Assembly (NCBI GenBank): GCA_031082285.1
Contig: JAVHLK010000003.1
Span: 1 to 64,000, forward strand
Direction: 5' to 3'
Length of the DNA: 64,000 nucleotides
DNA from: Desulfomonilaceae bacterium
Lineage (GTDB): Bacteria; Desulfobacterota; Desulfomonilia; Desulfomonilales; Desulfomonilaceae
Numbering within the stretch: position 1 is the stretch's first letter; each line of letters starts with the position of its first letter. The position numbers and the translations under genes are program-made. The notes below the pieces were generated by a model. It ran no database searches. It had not been told where the DNA came from and was given only the letters and a program-made list of their open reading frames with translations. Below, piece by piece: positions 45,801 to 52,401 of the stretch.

Positions 45801-46477
45801 TCGCGGGATCGTTGGTTGGCGGGATCGAAGAACCTGATGGATTCCACCCGGTCGCCCATCTGTTCGATACGTGTCGGATAAGGATAAAGTGGAGAGTAGA
45901 CGTCTATGATGAACCCGCGAACGGAAAAATCACCCGCGTCCTCGACCAAGGGCGAGCGGGAGTACCCGGCGGCCGCCAGGTCTGCAATCATGGAGTCGCG
46001 ATCGATGTCCTGACCGACTTCCACCGAAAAGCTCTTGGCCTGGAAGACGGACTTGGGAATAATCTTGCGGACGAGCGCGTCCAGCCCAAGGACGACGACG
46101 CGAGGGGAAGATGCCGAACAAAGACGATGGAGAGCCGTCATGCGGCCCAGCCATACGTCGCTCTCGAATCCGCCGAAGGAATACGGGAGAACATCCGAGG
46201 AAGGATAGTGCACAACCTCTTCGCTAAGCGGGTGTACGGACACTTCTTCCCGCCCCAAGTAGAAGCGAAGATCCAGCGCCGTGGATGCCGCCGCTTCTCC
46301 GTCGGGGAGAATCAACACGATGGTTCGGGCTCCGTCCCGGACCGCGGCCGCTGCAAGGAAGGCCGTTGCCGAGCCCTTAAGCCCGTATATTCCTCCGTTC
46401 ACGGCGTGCCGCGCCAGGAATCGAACCGCGTCGTGAAATGGCTGGGAAAGGTTTTCGGACAACTGAGAAACGCTCAT
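42863..46477 (-). CDS. mfd: Transcription-repair coupling factor Mfd
   Basis: A 1204-aa ATPase that removes stalled RNA polymerase and recruits UvrA. It has the UvrB-like N-terminus (1-400), the CarD-like RNA polymerase interaction domain (about 520-585), the translocase with Walker A in CGDVGYGKTEVALRA and box DEEHRFG, and the TRCF C-terminal domain. Length matches the family. It is followed by the SurA-like gene. Confidence 0.97.
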   Translation of the reverse strand: MSVSQLSENLSQPFHDAVRFLARHAVNGGIYGLKGSATAFLAAAAVRDGARTIVLILPDGEAAASTALDLRFYLGREEVSVHPLSEEVVHYPSSDVLPYSFGGFESDVWLGRMTALHRLCSASSPRVVVLGLDALVRKIIPKSVFQAKSFSVEVGQDIDRDSMIADLAAAGYSRSPLVEDAGDFSVRGFIIDVYSPLYPYPTRIEQMGDRVESIRFFDPANQRSREPLREVHICPVHMALTDERSREPGLKRLVTACEDRGVEKRVRQSLLDDFRHGVRFPGADHYLPYFVPCLESLFDYLPRDASIVVPHEDILARVFEDLLEEIYRGRESAGAEGLPVPEPEDLYLSPVEFQLRIRNFRNVTMSELESEKPNTVSYRLQCSSNRDIRTDLMKSTAYDSGMSGLVKRLSDWRDTGNEVFLVSHTQGQAHRLLKLLEPYALGVDFRGSPFDPSSLDSSPIPGIRLYIGPLAAGFRLPDARTIVLTEEEIFGSRVRTPPRKRARGALLTSLTDLVEGDAVVHEDYGIGIFRGLTYKEFEGVRGEVMVIEFAGGDLLYHPVERLQVIQKYVSGSEGPPRIDRLGGKGWLKTKNKVKRSIREMAKELLEIFAKRQVSERKPYAPTDESFAAFEAAFQFEETPDQARAIQDVMEAMDRDKPMDTLVCGDVGYGKTEVALRAAFRAMMDGKQVAILVPTTVLAQQHYDTITRRFRGYPFQVDVLSRFRSTARQKETISRLKSGKLDLVIGTHRLLAKDVEFRELGLLVVDEEHRFGVAHKEKIKQYKAQVDVLTLTATPIPRTLNLSLTGIRDLSLIETPPTNRRSIRTHVMRQSDEVIREALLRELNRGGQVFYLHNRVQTIARRCAALQQLVPEGRFAIAHGQMADTQLERVMVDFVAGRINVLVCTSIIESGLDIPTANTMVIERADTFGLADLYQLRGRVGRSNVRAYAYLLTPPETLMTPDAVKRLAVIQEHSDLGQGFRIAMRDMEIRGAGNILGTSQSGHVALVGYEMYMDLLEEAIQEIKGETPPSRIDPEIQLKIEALIPEDYVPEPQQRMNLYKKLSRASADSEIDEIQDEILDLYGKAPHQVNNLIQLMRIRTAMKEIRVLRLDYSEPHLVLSFDPETALSPELLVAWAQSDERVRLLPGDRLIYRIGDADTEARIDGCFQLLDFIRHSISPGEVATDVGRASRPDSWKGRVRGLKKR

Positions 46478-46722
46478 GAGGCAAGGATTACCGATCTCAT
46501 AATGAGGGTTTGATCAACCGCTCTCGAGGTTCACCCAAACAGGTCGCGTACATCGAAAACGAAGTGCAATTGTTCGTCGATGTTCCGGTCATGCACGCGT
46601 ACACCCCGTACGCCGAACACTACCACACGGGTCCCGGCAAGAAAAGGGGTTGTTCCCCGCAAGACCGGCTTAATGCCGTAGCGCCTGTTCGAGCAGCGGC
46701 CCATTTTCGCACTCTCGTGACG

Positions 46723-46751
46723 TTGACTTACCGGCTCCGATCGGTTATCCA
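46723..46751 (+). promoter_or_regulatory. Candidate promoter for the YfgM-like gene
   Basis: TTGACT (46723-46728), a 17-nt spacer and TATCCA (46746-46751). The -10 is weak. The start codon lies about 60 nt downstream. The rest of 46478-46813 holds nothing recognisable. Confidence 0.35.
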
Positions 46752-46813
46752 TTGTGGTGAATTCCACTCGGGACCTTTCGGTGCCCTTGGGCAAGAACAG
46801 ACGAGGTGAAACT

Positions 46814-47521
46814 GTGGCGGAAAAGAAGATCTCACGTAAGGAATTGCTCAGTGAACCCGACGAATTCCTCACGTTTTCGAGCAAAGTCATCGCGTACGTC
46901 CATGGTAATCCGCGGAAAGCCGGCGTTGCGGTAATTGCCGTGATCGCGTGCGTCTTAGCCGGATTGCTGTACAATGCGTATCGAAGCCATAGGCTGACCG
47001 CAAGCCACGAACTCTTTGTTCAAGCGTCACTGGAGTATGAAGCGGCAATCAACAGCGCGGAACCGGTGTCCGAAGAGATGCTTGACAAATTGCTTGCCCA
47101 ATTTGACGGGATAGTGCAGGAATACGGGTCGTTGCCGGCCGGAGAGATGGCGCTGCTGTACAGCGGCCATGTTCTGACGAGGAAAAAGGAGTATCAAGGC
47201 GCGTTGGAGCGATATCTCAAGCTTGAGTCATCGAGTCTGGCGGGCGAAGGCTTGCGGGACCTCTTCTGGTATCATATTGCCCAGACCCGAATGGCGCTCA
47301 AACAATACGATAAGGCCGCGACCATATACGAGACCTTGTCCAAGGACACCAAGTCCCCGTACCGCCGCGAAGCGTACGCGGCCATCGCGCGGATCTACGA
47401 ATTCGAGAACAAGAAGAAAGAGGCGGTACAGGCGTATCGCCAATATTTGAAGGTGTTCCCCGAAGCGCCGGACGCTGCGTTTGTCAAGGCCAAGATCGCC
47501 GAGCTGACCGCTCAAGGTTGA
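46814..47521 (+). CDS. YfgM-like membrane-anchored TPR protein
   Basis: A 235-aa protein: a cytoplasmic N-terminus with a Lys/Glu-rich stretch, one transmembrane helix (about 36-58) and three or four TPR units (about 100-230). The GTG at 46814 has GAGG 7 nt upstream. Overall plan matches YfgM/BepA-associated anchored TPR proteins that help secreted-protein folding near SecYEG. That role is inferred. Confidence 0.8.
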   Translation: MAEKKISRKELLSEPDEFLTFSSKVIAYVHGNPRKAGVAVIAVIACVLAGLLYNAYRSHRLTASHELFVQASLEYEAAINSAEPVSEEMLDKLLAQFDGIVQEYGSLPAGEMALLYSGHVLTRKKEYQGALERYLKLESSSLAGEGLRDLFWYHIAQTRMALKQYDKAATIYETLSKDTKSPYRREAYAAIARIYEFENKKKEAVQAYRQYLKVFPEAPDAAFVKAKIAELTAQG

Positions 47522-47560
47522 CGACTCCCAACGAGATAAATGCAGCTGCGAAGGCCGGCG

Positions 47561-47782
47561 TCAGTCTCTCTTGATGATCACGTCCATTTCCGCGACCCAA
47601 ACCTTGAAGTCGCATCCTTCCGCCTCAATCAAGTACTGGCCCCTGATTTCCTGAACCTCATGGTCGAAGGCGTTTCGTTCCAGGAGATGGTCAAGAATCG
47701 ACCGCACTTCAGTGAACGTAAGATCCTCGAAGAACATCACGTTGAATATTTGATTTGCATGAAGAAACGGAATTGAATCCAC
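47561..47782 (-). CDS. Hypothetical small acidic protein
   Basis: A 73-codon frame starting at GTG 47782 with AGGA only 2 nt upstream. The product is acidic, with hydrophobic strands resembling a small alpha/beta domain, and has no signal peptide or known motif. It is convergent with the YfgM-like gene. Gene status is probable but not certain. Confidence 0.5.
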   Translation of the reverse strand: MDSIPFLHANQIFNVMFFEDLTFTEVRSILDHLLERNAFDHEVQEIRGQYLIEAEGCDFKVWVAEMDVIIKRD

Positions 47783-48005
47783 GGTCCTGTCTCACAAGCT
47801 CCAACCGGGAATGAGCAGGCTTCGGCGCCGGTCGCTTCCCGTTACGTGATTGCTCGTTATACTATAATCACGGAAGTCGGGCCTTCAAGGAGAAAATCAT
47901 CGGCCGGCAAAGTCCCGAGTTCTCGTCCGAGTCGTCCGGCGGAACCGGGGTAAACAACGTTAGCTCTCAGACAGGTTCCGGAACGCCTCGAATCACGGAT
48001 ATCTC

Positions 48006-48034
48006 TTGACACCCTGTCCTCCGGTCTGTATAAC
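48006..48034 (+). promoter_or_regulatory. Strong sigma70 promoter for the HU gene
   Basis: TTGACA (48006-48011), a 17-nt spacer and TATAAC (48029-48034), near consensus. The predicted leader to the ATG at 48099 is about 58 nt. A second TATAAT at 47863-47868 lacks a good -35. Confidence 0.7.
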
Positions 48035-48098
48035 GCGGTGGGGAATTGCAGTCGGCTGTTCGTTGAAGAATGGCATCATGGTGAAAGGAGAAGTAGAA

Positions 48099-48374
48099 AT
48101 GACCAAATCGGAATTGGTGGCTCGTGTCGCCGAAGAGGCCGGAATCTCAAAGAAGGCCGCCGCCGGAGCGGTTGATTCGGTTGTTGAGGCAATTCATGAT
48201 GTTCTGAAAAAAGGGGAGAAAATTCGGATCACCGACTTGGGAAGTTTCAGCGTGGTGACACGGAAAGCTCGTAAGGGCGTCAATCCCAGGACGGGAGAGC
48301 CGCTCAATATTCCCGCGACGAGGGCTCCTAAATTCGCCGCGGCCAAGGCTCTGAAAGAGTCGGTCCAGAAATAA
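48099..48374 (+). CDS. hup: HU-family DNA-binding protein
   Basis: A 91-aa histone-like protein. The N-terminal TKSELVARVAEEAG helix pair, the GSFSVV strand and the arm with the conserved PATRAPKFAA-like turn are typical of HU. AAAGGAG lies 8 nt before the ATG, and the upstream promoter is near consensus. A single gene, so a homodimeric HU is likely. Confidence 0.95.
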   Translation: MTKSELVARVAEEAGISKKAAAGAVDSVVEAIHDVLKKGEKIRITDLGSFSVVTRKARKGVNPRTGEPLNIPATRAPKFAAAKALKESVQK

Positions 48375-48521
48375 GTAACCGCGGTTGATGCCGAATTTCA
48401 TCGCAGCTGTCCATGCAGGAACCTGAGAAGACTCTTGACGGACCTGCGACAGGGCGACCGCACGTCATTGGTATGAACGAGGATGATTGTTCGATTACAC
48501 CCCTCGTCGGAACGGTGCACC

Positions 48522-48692
48522 ATGAGAATAATCCCGATCGTCGTTTTGTTCTTGCTGCCGGCCGTTCTCATCAGCTGTTCGACCCTTATGGAGGGGAAAT
48601 TCACGGCCGGGGATGGGAAGGAATCACCGTTCAAGGCGCCCGACGGCACCGGCGGAATGATACGTGATCCTGCGTCACCGTTGCCATACTGA
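48522..48692 (+). CDS. Small putative lipoprotein
   Basis: A 56-aa product whose N-terminus is a hydrophobic signal ending VLISC (a lipobox-like site), followed by 35 polar Gly/Pro/Ser-rich residues. The ribosome site is weak. Small entericidin-like lipoproteins have similar size, but no family match is claimed. Confidence 0.5.
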   Translation: MRIIPIVVLFLLPAVLISCSTLMEGKFTAGDGKESPFKAPDGTGGMIRDPASPLPY

Positions 48693-48807
48693 TCGACACG
48701 CAGATCTGACCGTTTGTGCAATGCCGCCGAGCGTCGACTTGGTGTTGACGTGAGACCGTACCGGCGCATGCCGCCGGTACGGGCGTACCCGAATACCTCA
48801 ACGACAC

Positions 48808-49449
48808 TCATTCACCGGGGATTTCGTAGGAATCGTCGGATGCTTCCGAACCGCCCGGAGAGCCCTGTTGCGACCCTGCGCCGGGGTTATGGCCCTGCAG
48901 ACCGGAAGACGGTCCCATCATTCGGCCTCGGCCCGGACCCCGGTCATATCCTTGTTCAACCGGCGGGCGAGGAGGCATTCCTTCCGGGCCACGCAGAATC
49001 GCCCGGATCTCCTTGCGGAAATCTTTCATGAAAATAACGAGTTCCGCCTGCTTCCGAACTGGGAGCACCTTGGCGATCTCGTCGAACTGTCTTTCCCACA
49101 CGGCACGCAATTCTTGCCTGGTCTTGCGGATTTTCTCAATGGTCCGCGCCAGCTTTTCGTCGTTTCCCTTGCTTTGTGCTTCCTTGAGGTACTTTCTCAA
49201 GTCTCCGTACGACTTGTACAGGGAACTCTTGAGCCCTTTTCGTTCGGCAAGGAATCTGCCCCTGACTTGCAGAATCTTTTGTGAAGTCTCATTGTCCAAG
49301 TCGAGAGTCTGCATCATTCTCCACATGGTGAGCGTTTCGATTCTATCGAGGAGCTTTTCCTTCGTGTCGTCCCGTTCGCCGGCATTCGCCGCGTACGGCG
49401 TCAAGACTACCAGACAAACCAGGACGATTAACCGTAACACTCGTTGCAT
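48808..49449 (-). CDS. Spy/CpxP-like periplasmic protein
   Basis: A 213-aa exported helical protein. The signal peptide (1-23, ending ANA) is followed by about 130 residues of amphipathic, Arg/Lys/Glu-rich helices in the style of the LTxxQ/heavy-metal-resistance family, then a Gly/Pro/Met tail. AAGGAG lies 6 nt before the ATG at 49449. It is the last gene of an operon with an anti-sigma factor and ECF sigma factor and is probably their periplasmic stress sensor or effector. Confidence 0.75.
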   Translation of the reverse strand: MQRVLRLIVLVCLVVLTPYAANAGERDDTKEKLLDRIETLTMWRMMQTLDLDNETSQKILQVRGRFLAERKGLKSSLYKSYGDLRKYLKEAQSKGNDEKLARTIEKIRKTRQELRAVWERQFDEIAKVLPVRKQAELVIFMKDFRKEIRAILRGPEGMPPRPPVEQGYDRGPGRGRMMGPSSGLQGHNPGAGSQQGSPGGSEASDDSYEIPGE

Positions 49450-49525
49450 AGTTTTCTCCTTCCCATCCTCATGACTCCAAAGTGACCGATCGTGATGCTT
49501 CGGCCGATTCCGGCCACATCGCGCC

Positions 49526-50074
49526 TCACAGGAATAGCTGAAGCGGGTCGTCTTCCTCGTCGAGCAGCTGCAGGACGCTCTCCGCGGCCTGCCGGCTGAT
49601 GTTCCGACCATATTCCCACACACCCGGTTCGTAATCCACCGTCGCGAAATCCTCCGAAAGCGGACCGTACACGATATACAATTCCTGAATGACTATGTTT
49701 GGCGATGACGGACTTGTTCCATGGTCGGGACTGCGCGGCATAAAGGTCGTCAATCCCACGGCCAGAAGCACCATTGCGGCCGCGGCAACGATTCCCAGCT
49801 TCTTCCAGGGAAATACCCACCTTGGTCGGCGGTATTGCTCATCGAGTCGGGCTTGAAGCGTCGTGTCGAAACGAGTCCAGAACTGCTCGCCCGGATCGTC
49901 AACCGCGTCTTCGCGCAACGCGGTCAGCAGCACTGCCGTCTGCTCATCCACTTGCCGGCACTTGGGGCATTCCCGCAGGTGCGCGTCAAGGATTGCCCGA
50001 TCTTCCGGGGGGAGTCCCTCGTCGAGACCGATTACGATCATCTTGTCCGCTGTGGAACATGAAATTCTTTTCAT
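49526..50074 (-). CDS. Zinc-binding anti-sigma factor
   Basis: A 182-aa membrane protein that should sequester the upstream ECF sigma factor. It has the ZAS motif His32-X3-Cys36-X2-Cys39 (HLRECPKC), one transmembrane helix (about 93-112) and a periplasmic domain of about 70 residues. Its ATG overlaps the sigma stop as ATGA. The periplasmic part is the likely signal-receiving side. Confidence 0.9.
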   Translation of the reverse strand: MKRISCSTADKMIVIGLDEGLPPEDRAILDAHLRECPKCRQVDEQTAVLLTALREDAVDDPGEQFWTRFDTTLQARLDEQYRRPRWVFPWKKLGIVAAAAMVLLAVGLTTFMPRSPDHGTSPSSPNIVIQELYIVYGPLSEDFATVDYEPGVWEYGRNISRQAAESVLQLLDEEDDPLQLFL

Positions 50075-50601
50075 TCTTCTTCACCCAGTCTTTGTCGCAG
50101 CGCCTTCACGGCATGGAAGAAATTGGCCCGGGCACCGCCTGCCGTACCTCCGAGTGATGCGGCTATCCGAGAATATTCCATGCCCTCGTAGATTCTCATT
50201 TCCAGAGTCAAACGCTGCTTCCGCGGCAGATCTTCTATGGCCTCGCGTACTCTCTTGAGCATGCGGGCCCTGTCCAGTCGTTCTCCTGTTGATGCCGCAT
50301 GGTCCGCCAATCCCTCCACGTCCTCGGAACTGATCTGCGGCCGACGTCGTCTCAGATGGTCTCGCACCGCGTTCAACGCGATGCTGTAGAGCCACGTCTT
50401 AAAGGAAGAGGCCATGATGAATCTTGAAAGCCCTGTGTAAGCCTTCATGAAGACGGTTTGGGATATGTCCTTGGCTTCCTCTTCGTCACGGGTGATTCTC
50501 AAGATCATTGTCGTCAGCGGCCTCGAGTGTCTTCTCACGAGTTCCGTGAACGCCTCGTCCGAGCCGTTCCGGAATGCCCTCACCAACGCTTCGTCATTCA
50601 T
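50071..50601 (-). CDS. ECF-family sigma factor
   Basis: A 176-aa RpoE-like sigma factor with region 2 (about 10-75, including DISQTVFMKAY) and region 4 (about 120-172, with a helix-turn-helix containing YSRIAASLG). Region 3 is missing, as in all ECF factors. Order sigma, anti-sigma, Spy-like gene suggests an envelope or metal stress regulon. GGGGA lies close before the ATG. Confidence 0.94.
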   Translation of the reverse strand: MNDEALVRAFRNGSDEAFTELVRRHSRPLTTMILRITRDEEEAKDISQTVFMKAYTGLSRFIMASSFKTWLYSIALNAVRDHLRRRRPQISSEDVEGLADHAASTGERLDRARMLKRVREAIEDLPRKQRLTLEMRIYEGMEYSRIAASLGGTAGGARANFFHAVKALRQRLGEEE

Positions 50602-50817
50602 CTTGTCCCCTGTCCTGTATTGTTGGACGAGTACACACCCGATACGTGAAAAGAAAAAATCGGTTCACCCAAGGATTTTTGCAACCATTCACCACCGGGG
50701 GCGGCTACGAGTCGCGACTGCCGTTCTTATGACACACGTGAACGCGAACTTGATCCGACATATCTTTTCCACTATCCTAACCCGTTGCGGAGACACTTGC
50801 GACAAGGAGACAATCGG

Positions 50818-51429
50818 ATGGGTTTTGCGTCACGATCCGTATCCATTATGAGGTACCGAGTGAAGGGAGACGTCGAAGGATCCTTCTGGGACGTCGTCGA
50901 CGAGGGAGTGAAGAAATACGCGTTTCGGGAGATCGTGGGTCCGGGAGAGGAAGTGGGAATGGGCTGGGTTTCCGTGGAAGATTTCACCGACACGGAATTC
51001 CGGAGCGCGTCGTACGTCATTGGGAACTATGTGGCTTTGAGCCTGCGGCTGGACTCCGTAAGAGTGCCGACCAAGATACTGGAGATGCGTCTCAAACAGG
51101 AGAGCAAGAAATTGCTCGATGAATCGGGACGGCAACGACTCTCGTCCGCGCAACGCCGCGAACTCAAGGACAACCTCCGAGAGACGTTGAAGAAGCAGGT
51201 CTTTCCGTCCATTCAGGTGTTTGAACTGATTTGGGACACGGCACGGTCCGTGGTGTATTTCGGAAGCCTGTCCATCAAAGCCCGTGAGCGGGTGGAGGAC
51301 CAGTTCAAGAAGAGCTTCGGCCTCACGCTCGTACCGCTTATCCCATACCTGAGGGCCGAGGAAATCCTCTCCAGCGAGCAGGCAAAGGACGCACTCGGAA
51401 AGCTGAAACCCTCTCTCATGGCTCCGTGA
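50818..51429 (+). CDS. rdgC: RdgC-like recombination-associated protein, N-terminal part
   Basis: A 203-aa protein resembling the N-terminal half of RdgC, the ring-shaped DNA-binding protein that limits RecA. Visible family features are the GMGWVSVEDF segment, a basic helix with RRELKDNL, a VFPSIQVF strand and LVPLIPYL near the end. AAGGAG is 8 nt before the ATG. The following gene appears to supply the rest of the function; see 51476. Confidence 0.72.
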   Translation: MGFASRSVSIMRYRVKGDVEGSFWDVVDEGVKKYAFREIVGPGEEVGMGWVSVEDFTDTEFRSASYVIGNYVALSLRLDSVRVPTKILEMRLKQESKKLLDESGRQRLSSAQRRELKDNLRETLKKQVFPSIQVFELIWDTARSVVYFGSLSIKARERVEDQFKKSFGLTLVPLIPYLRAEEILSSEQAKDALGKLKPSLMAP

Positions 51430-51475
51430 CGCGGCCGGCCGTACACGATATGAGCACTCGAAGGAATGGCACCAC

Positions 51476-52018
51476 ATGGACTTTCTCGATATTCTGCGTG
51501 AAAAAGCATTTCTGGGCCGTGAATTTCTCACATGGTTGTGGTTCAAGTCCGACGTCTCCGGAGGTCGTATCGACATTCCCGGGAAAAAGGTCGTGGAAGT
51601 GATCTTTCTCGACCGGATGACCCTGGACATGTCCGACGTGGAAACCCCGCAGACCGTGGCGCTCAAAGGCGAACATTCCGAGCTCCGTGAAGGCCTTGCC
51701 GCGCTGCGGGAGGGCAAGAAAATCGAGGAGGCGCGAGTGTCGCTCAGGGCAACGGACAACGAGTTCACCATGGTACTTAAGGCAACCTGGTTCTCATTCG
51801 GTTCGTTCAGGACCCCGCCCATACTCCCGAACAATGAGGCCGACCCGGACGAAGGCATCGAAGGAAAATTCCTCGAGAAGGCCTATCTCATCGAAGAAGG
51901 AATGGACCAGGTCGATCTCCTGTTCGAGTATTTTCTTGCACTAAGGATCTCCGATGATTGGGAATCCAAAGAACTGCCGGCTCTTCGTCGTTGGGTTGAG
52001 TCTCCGTCGACAGCCTGA
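51476..52018 (+). CDS. RdgC-companion protein (probable C-terminal part)
   Basis: A 180-aa acidic protein with FLGREFLTWLWF near its start, a segment known to me from RdgC C-terminal regions and from proteins encoded beside rdgC in deltaproteobacteria. It begins 46 bp after the RdgC-like gene on the same strand, in a different frame. Together they suggest a split RdgC. A long REP palindrome follows at 52074. Confidence 0.62.
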   Translation: MDFLDILREKAFLGREFLTWLWFKSDVSGGRIDIPGKKVVEVIFLDRMTLDMSDVETPQTVALKGEHSELREGLAALREGKKIEEARVSLRATDNEFTMVLKATWFSFGSFRTPPILPNNEADPDEGIEGKFLEKAYLIEEGMDQVDLLFEYFLALRISDDWESKELPALRRWVESPSTA

Positions 52019-52073
52019 GCGGAGCCGAGAGGCTTAGTGCTCTGTGGCATAAATACGGTCGCGTTTTCGAGCA

Positions 52074-52141
52074 CCGTCTCCCCGGCGAAGGCCGGGGTCC
52101 AGAAAAGCACGAGTGTGCCCCGGCCTTCGCCGGGGAGACGG
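52074..52141. repeat. 24-bp perfect inverted repeat (REP-like hairpin)
   Basis: Arms 52074-52097 and 52118-52141 are perfectly complementary over 24 bp with a 20-nt loop. The arm contains GGCGAAGGCCGGGG, a palindrome type widespread in proteobacterial intergenic DNA. Next to it a GGGCAGGGCCCACCC stretch continues to about 52161. It lies directly after the RdgC-like pair and may end that transcript. Confidence 0.8.
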
Positions 52142-52299
52142 CGGGCAGGGCCCACCCTACGTTTTGTCAGTCGCACGGGCTCCTGCAGAGGTTGACTGCC
52201 GCAGGTTCACAAGAATGTGTCACCGAATTTAGGCAACGCAGTACTTGGACGGGATTTCGTAAGCACGGTCACGTATTCAAGACGAGCGTCCTTGCTTTG

Positions 52300-52338
52300 G
52301 TAGCGCCGGCCTCCCCGCGTTCCGCGGGGTATTCTTCG
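52300..52338. repeat. REP unit, copy 1 of a dispersed 39-bp repeat
   Basis: GTAGCGCCGG...TATTCTTCG with an internal CCCCGC/GCGGGG hairpin. Its reverse complement recurs at 59402-59439 with about two differences over 39 bp. It lies within the longest open frame upstream of the phosphatase gene, which shows that the first 70 codons of that frame are not coding. Confidence 0.75.
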
Positions 52339-52401
52339 CGCGCCGGGCAGAGACGCCGGGACGCTCGACTGAAAGCCGAGTGTTTCCAACCGCAAGAGGA
52401 G

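Noticed and set aside
50830-51858. 342-codon minus-strand frame
   Set aside because: Antisense to the two RdgC-like genes, which have ribosome sites and family motifs.
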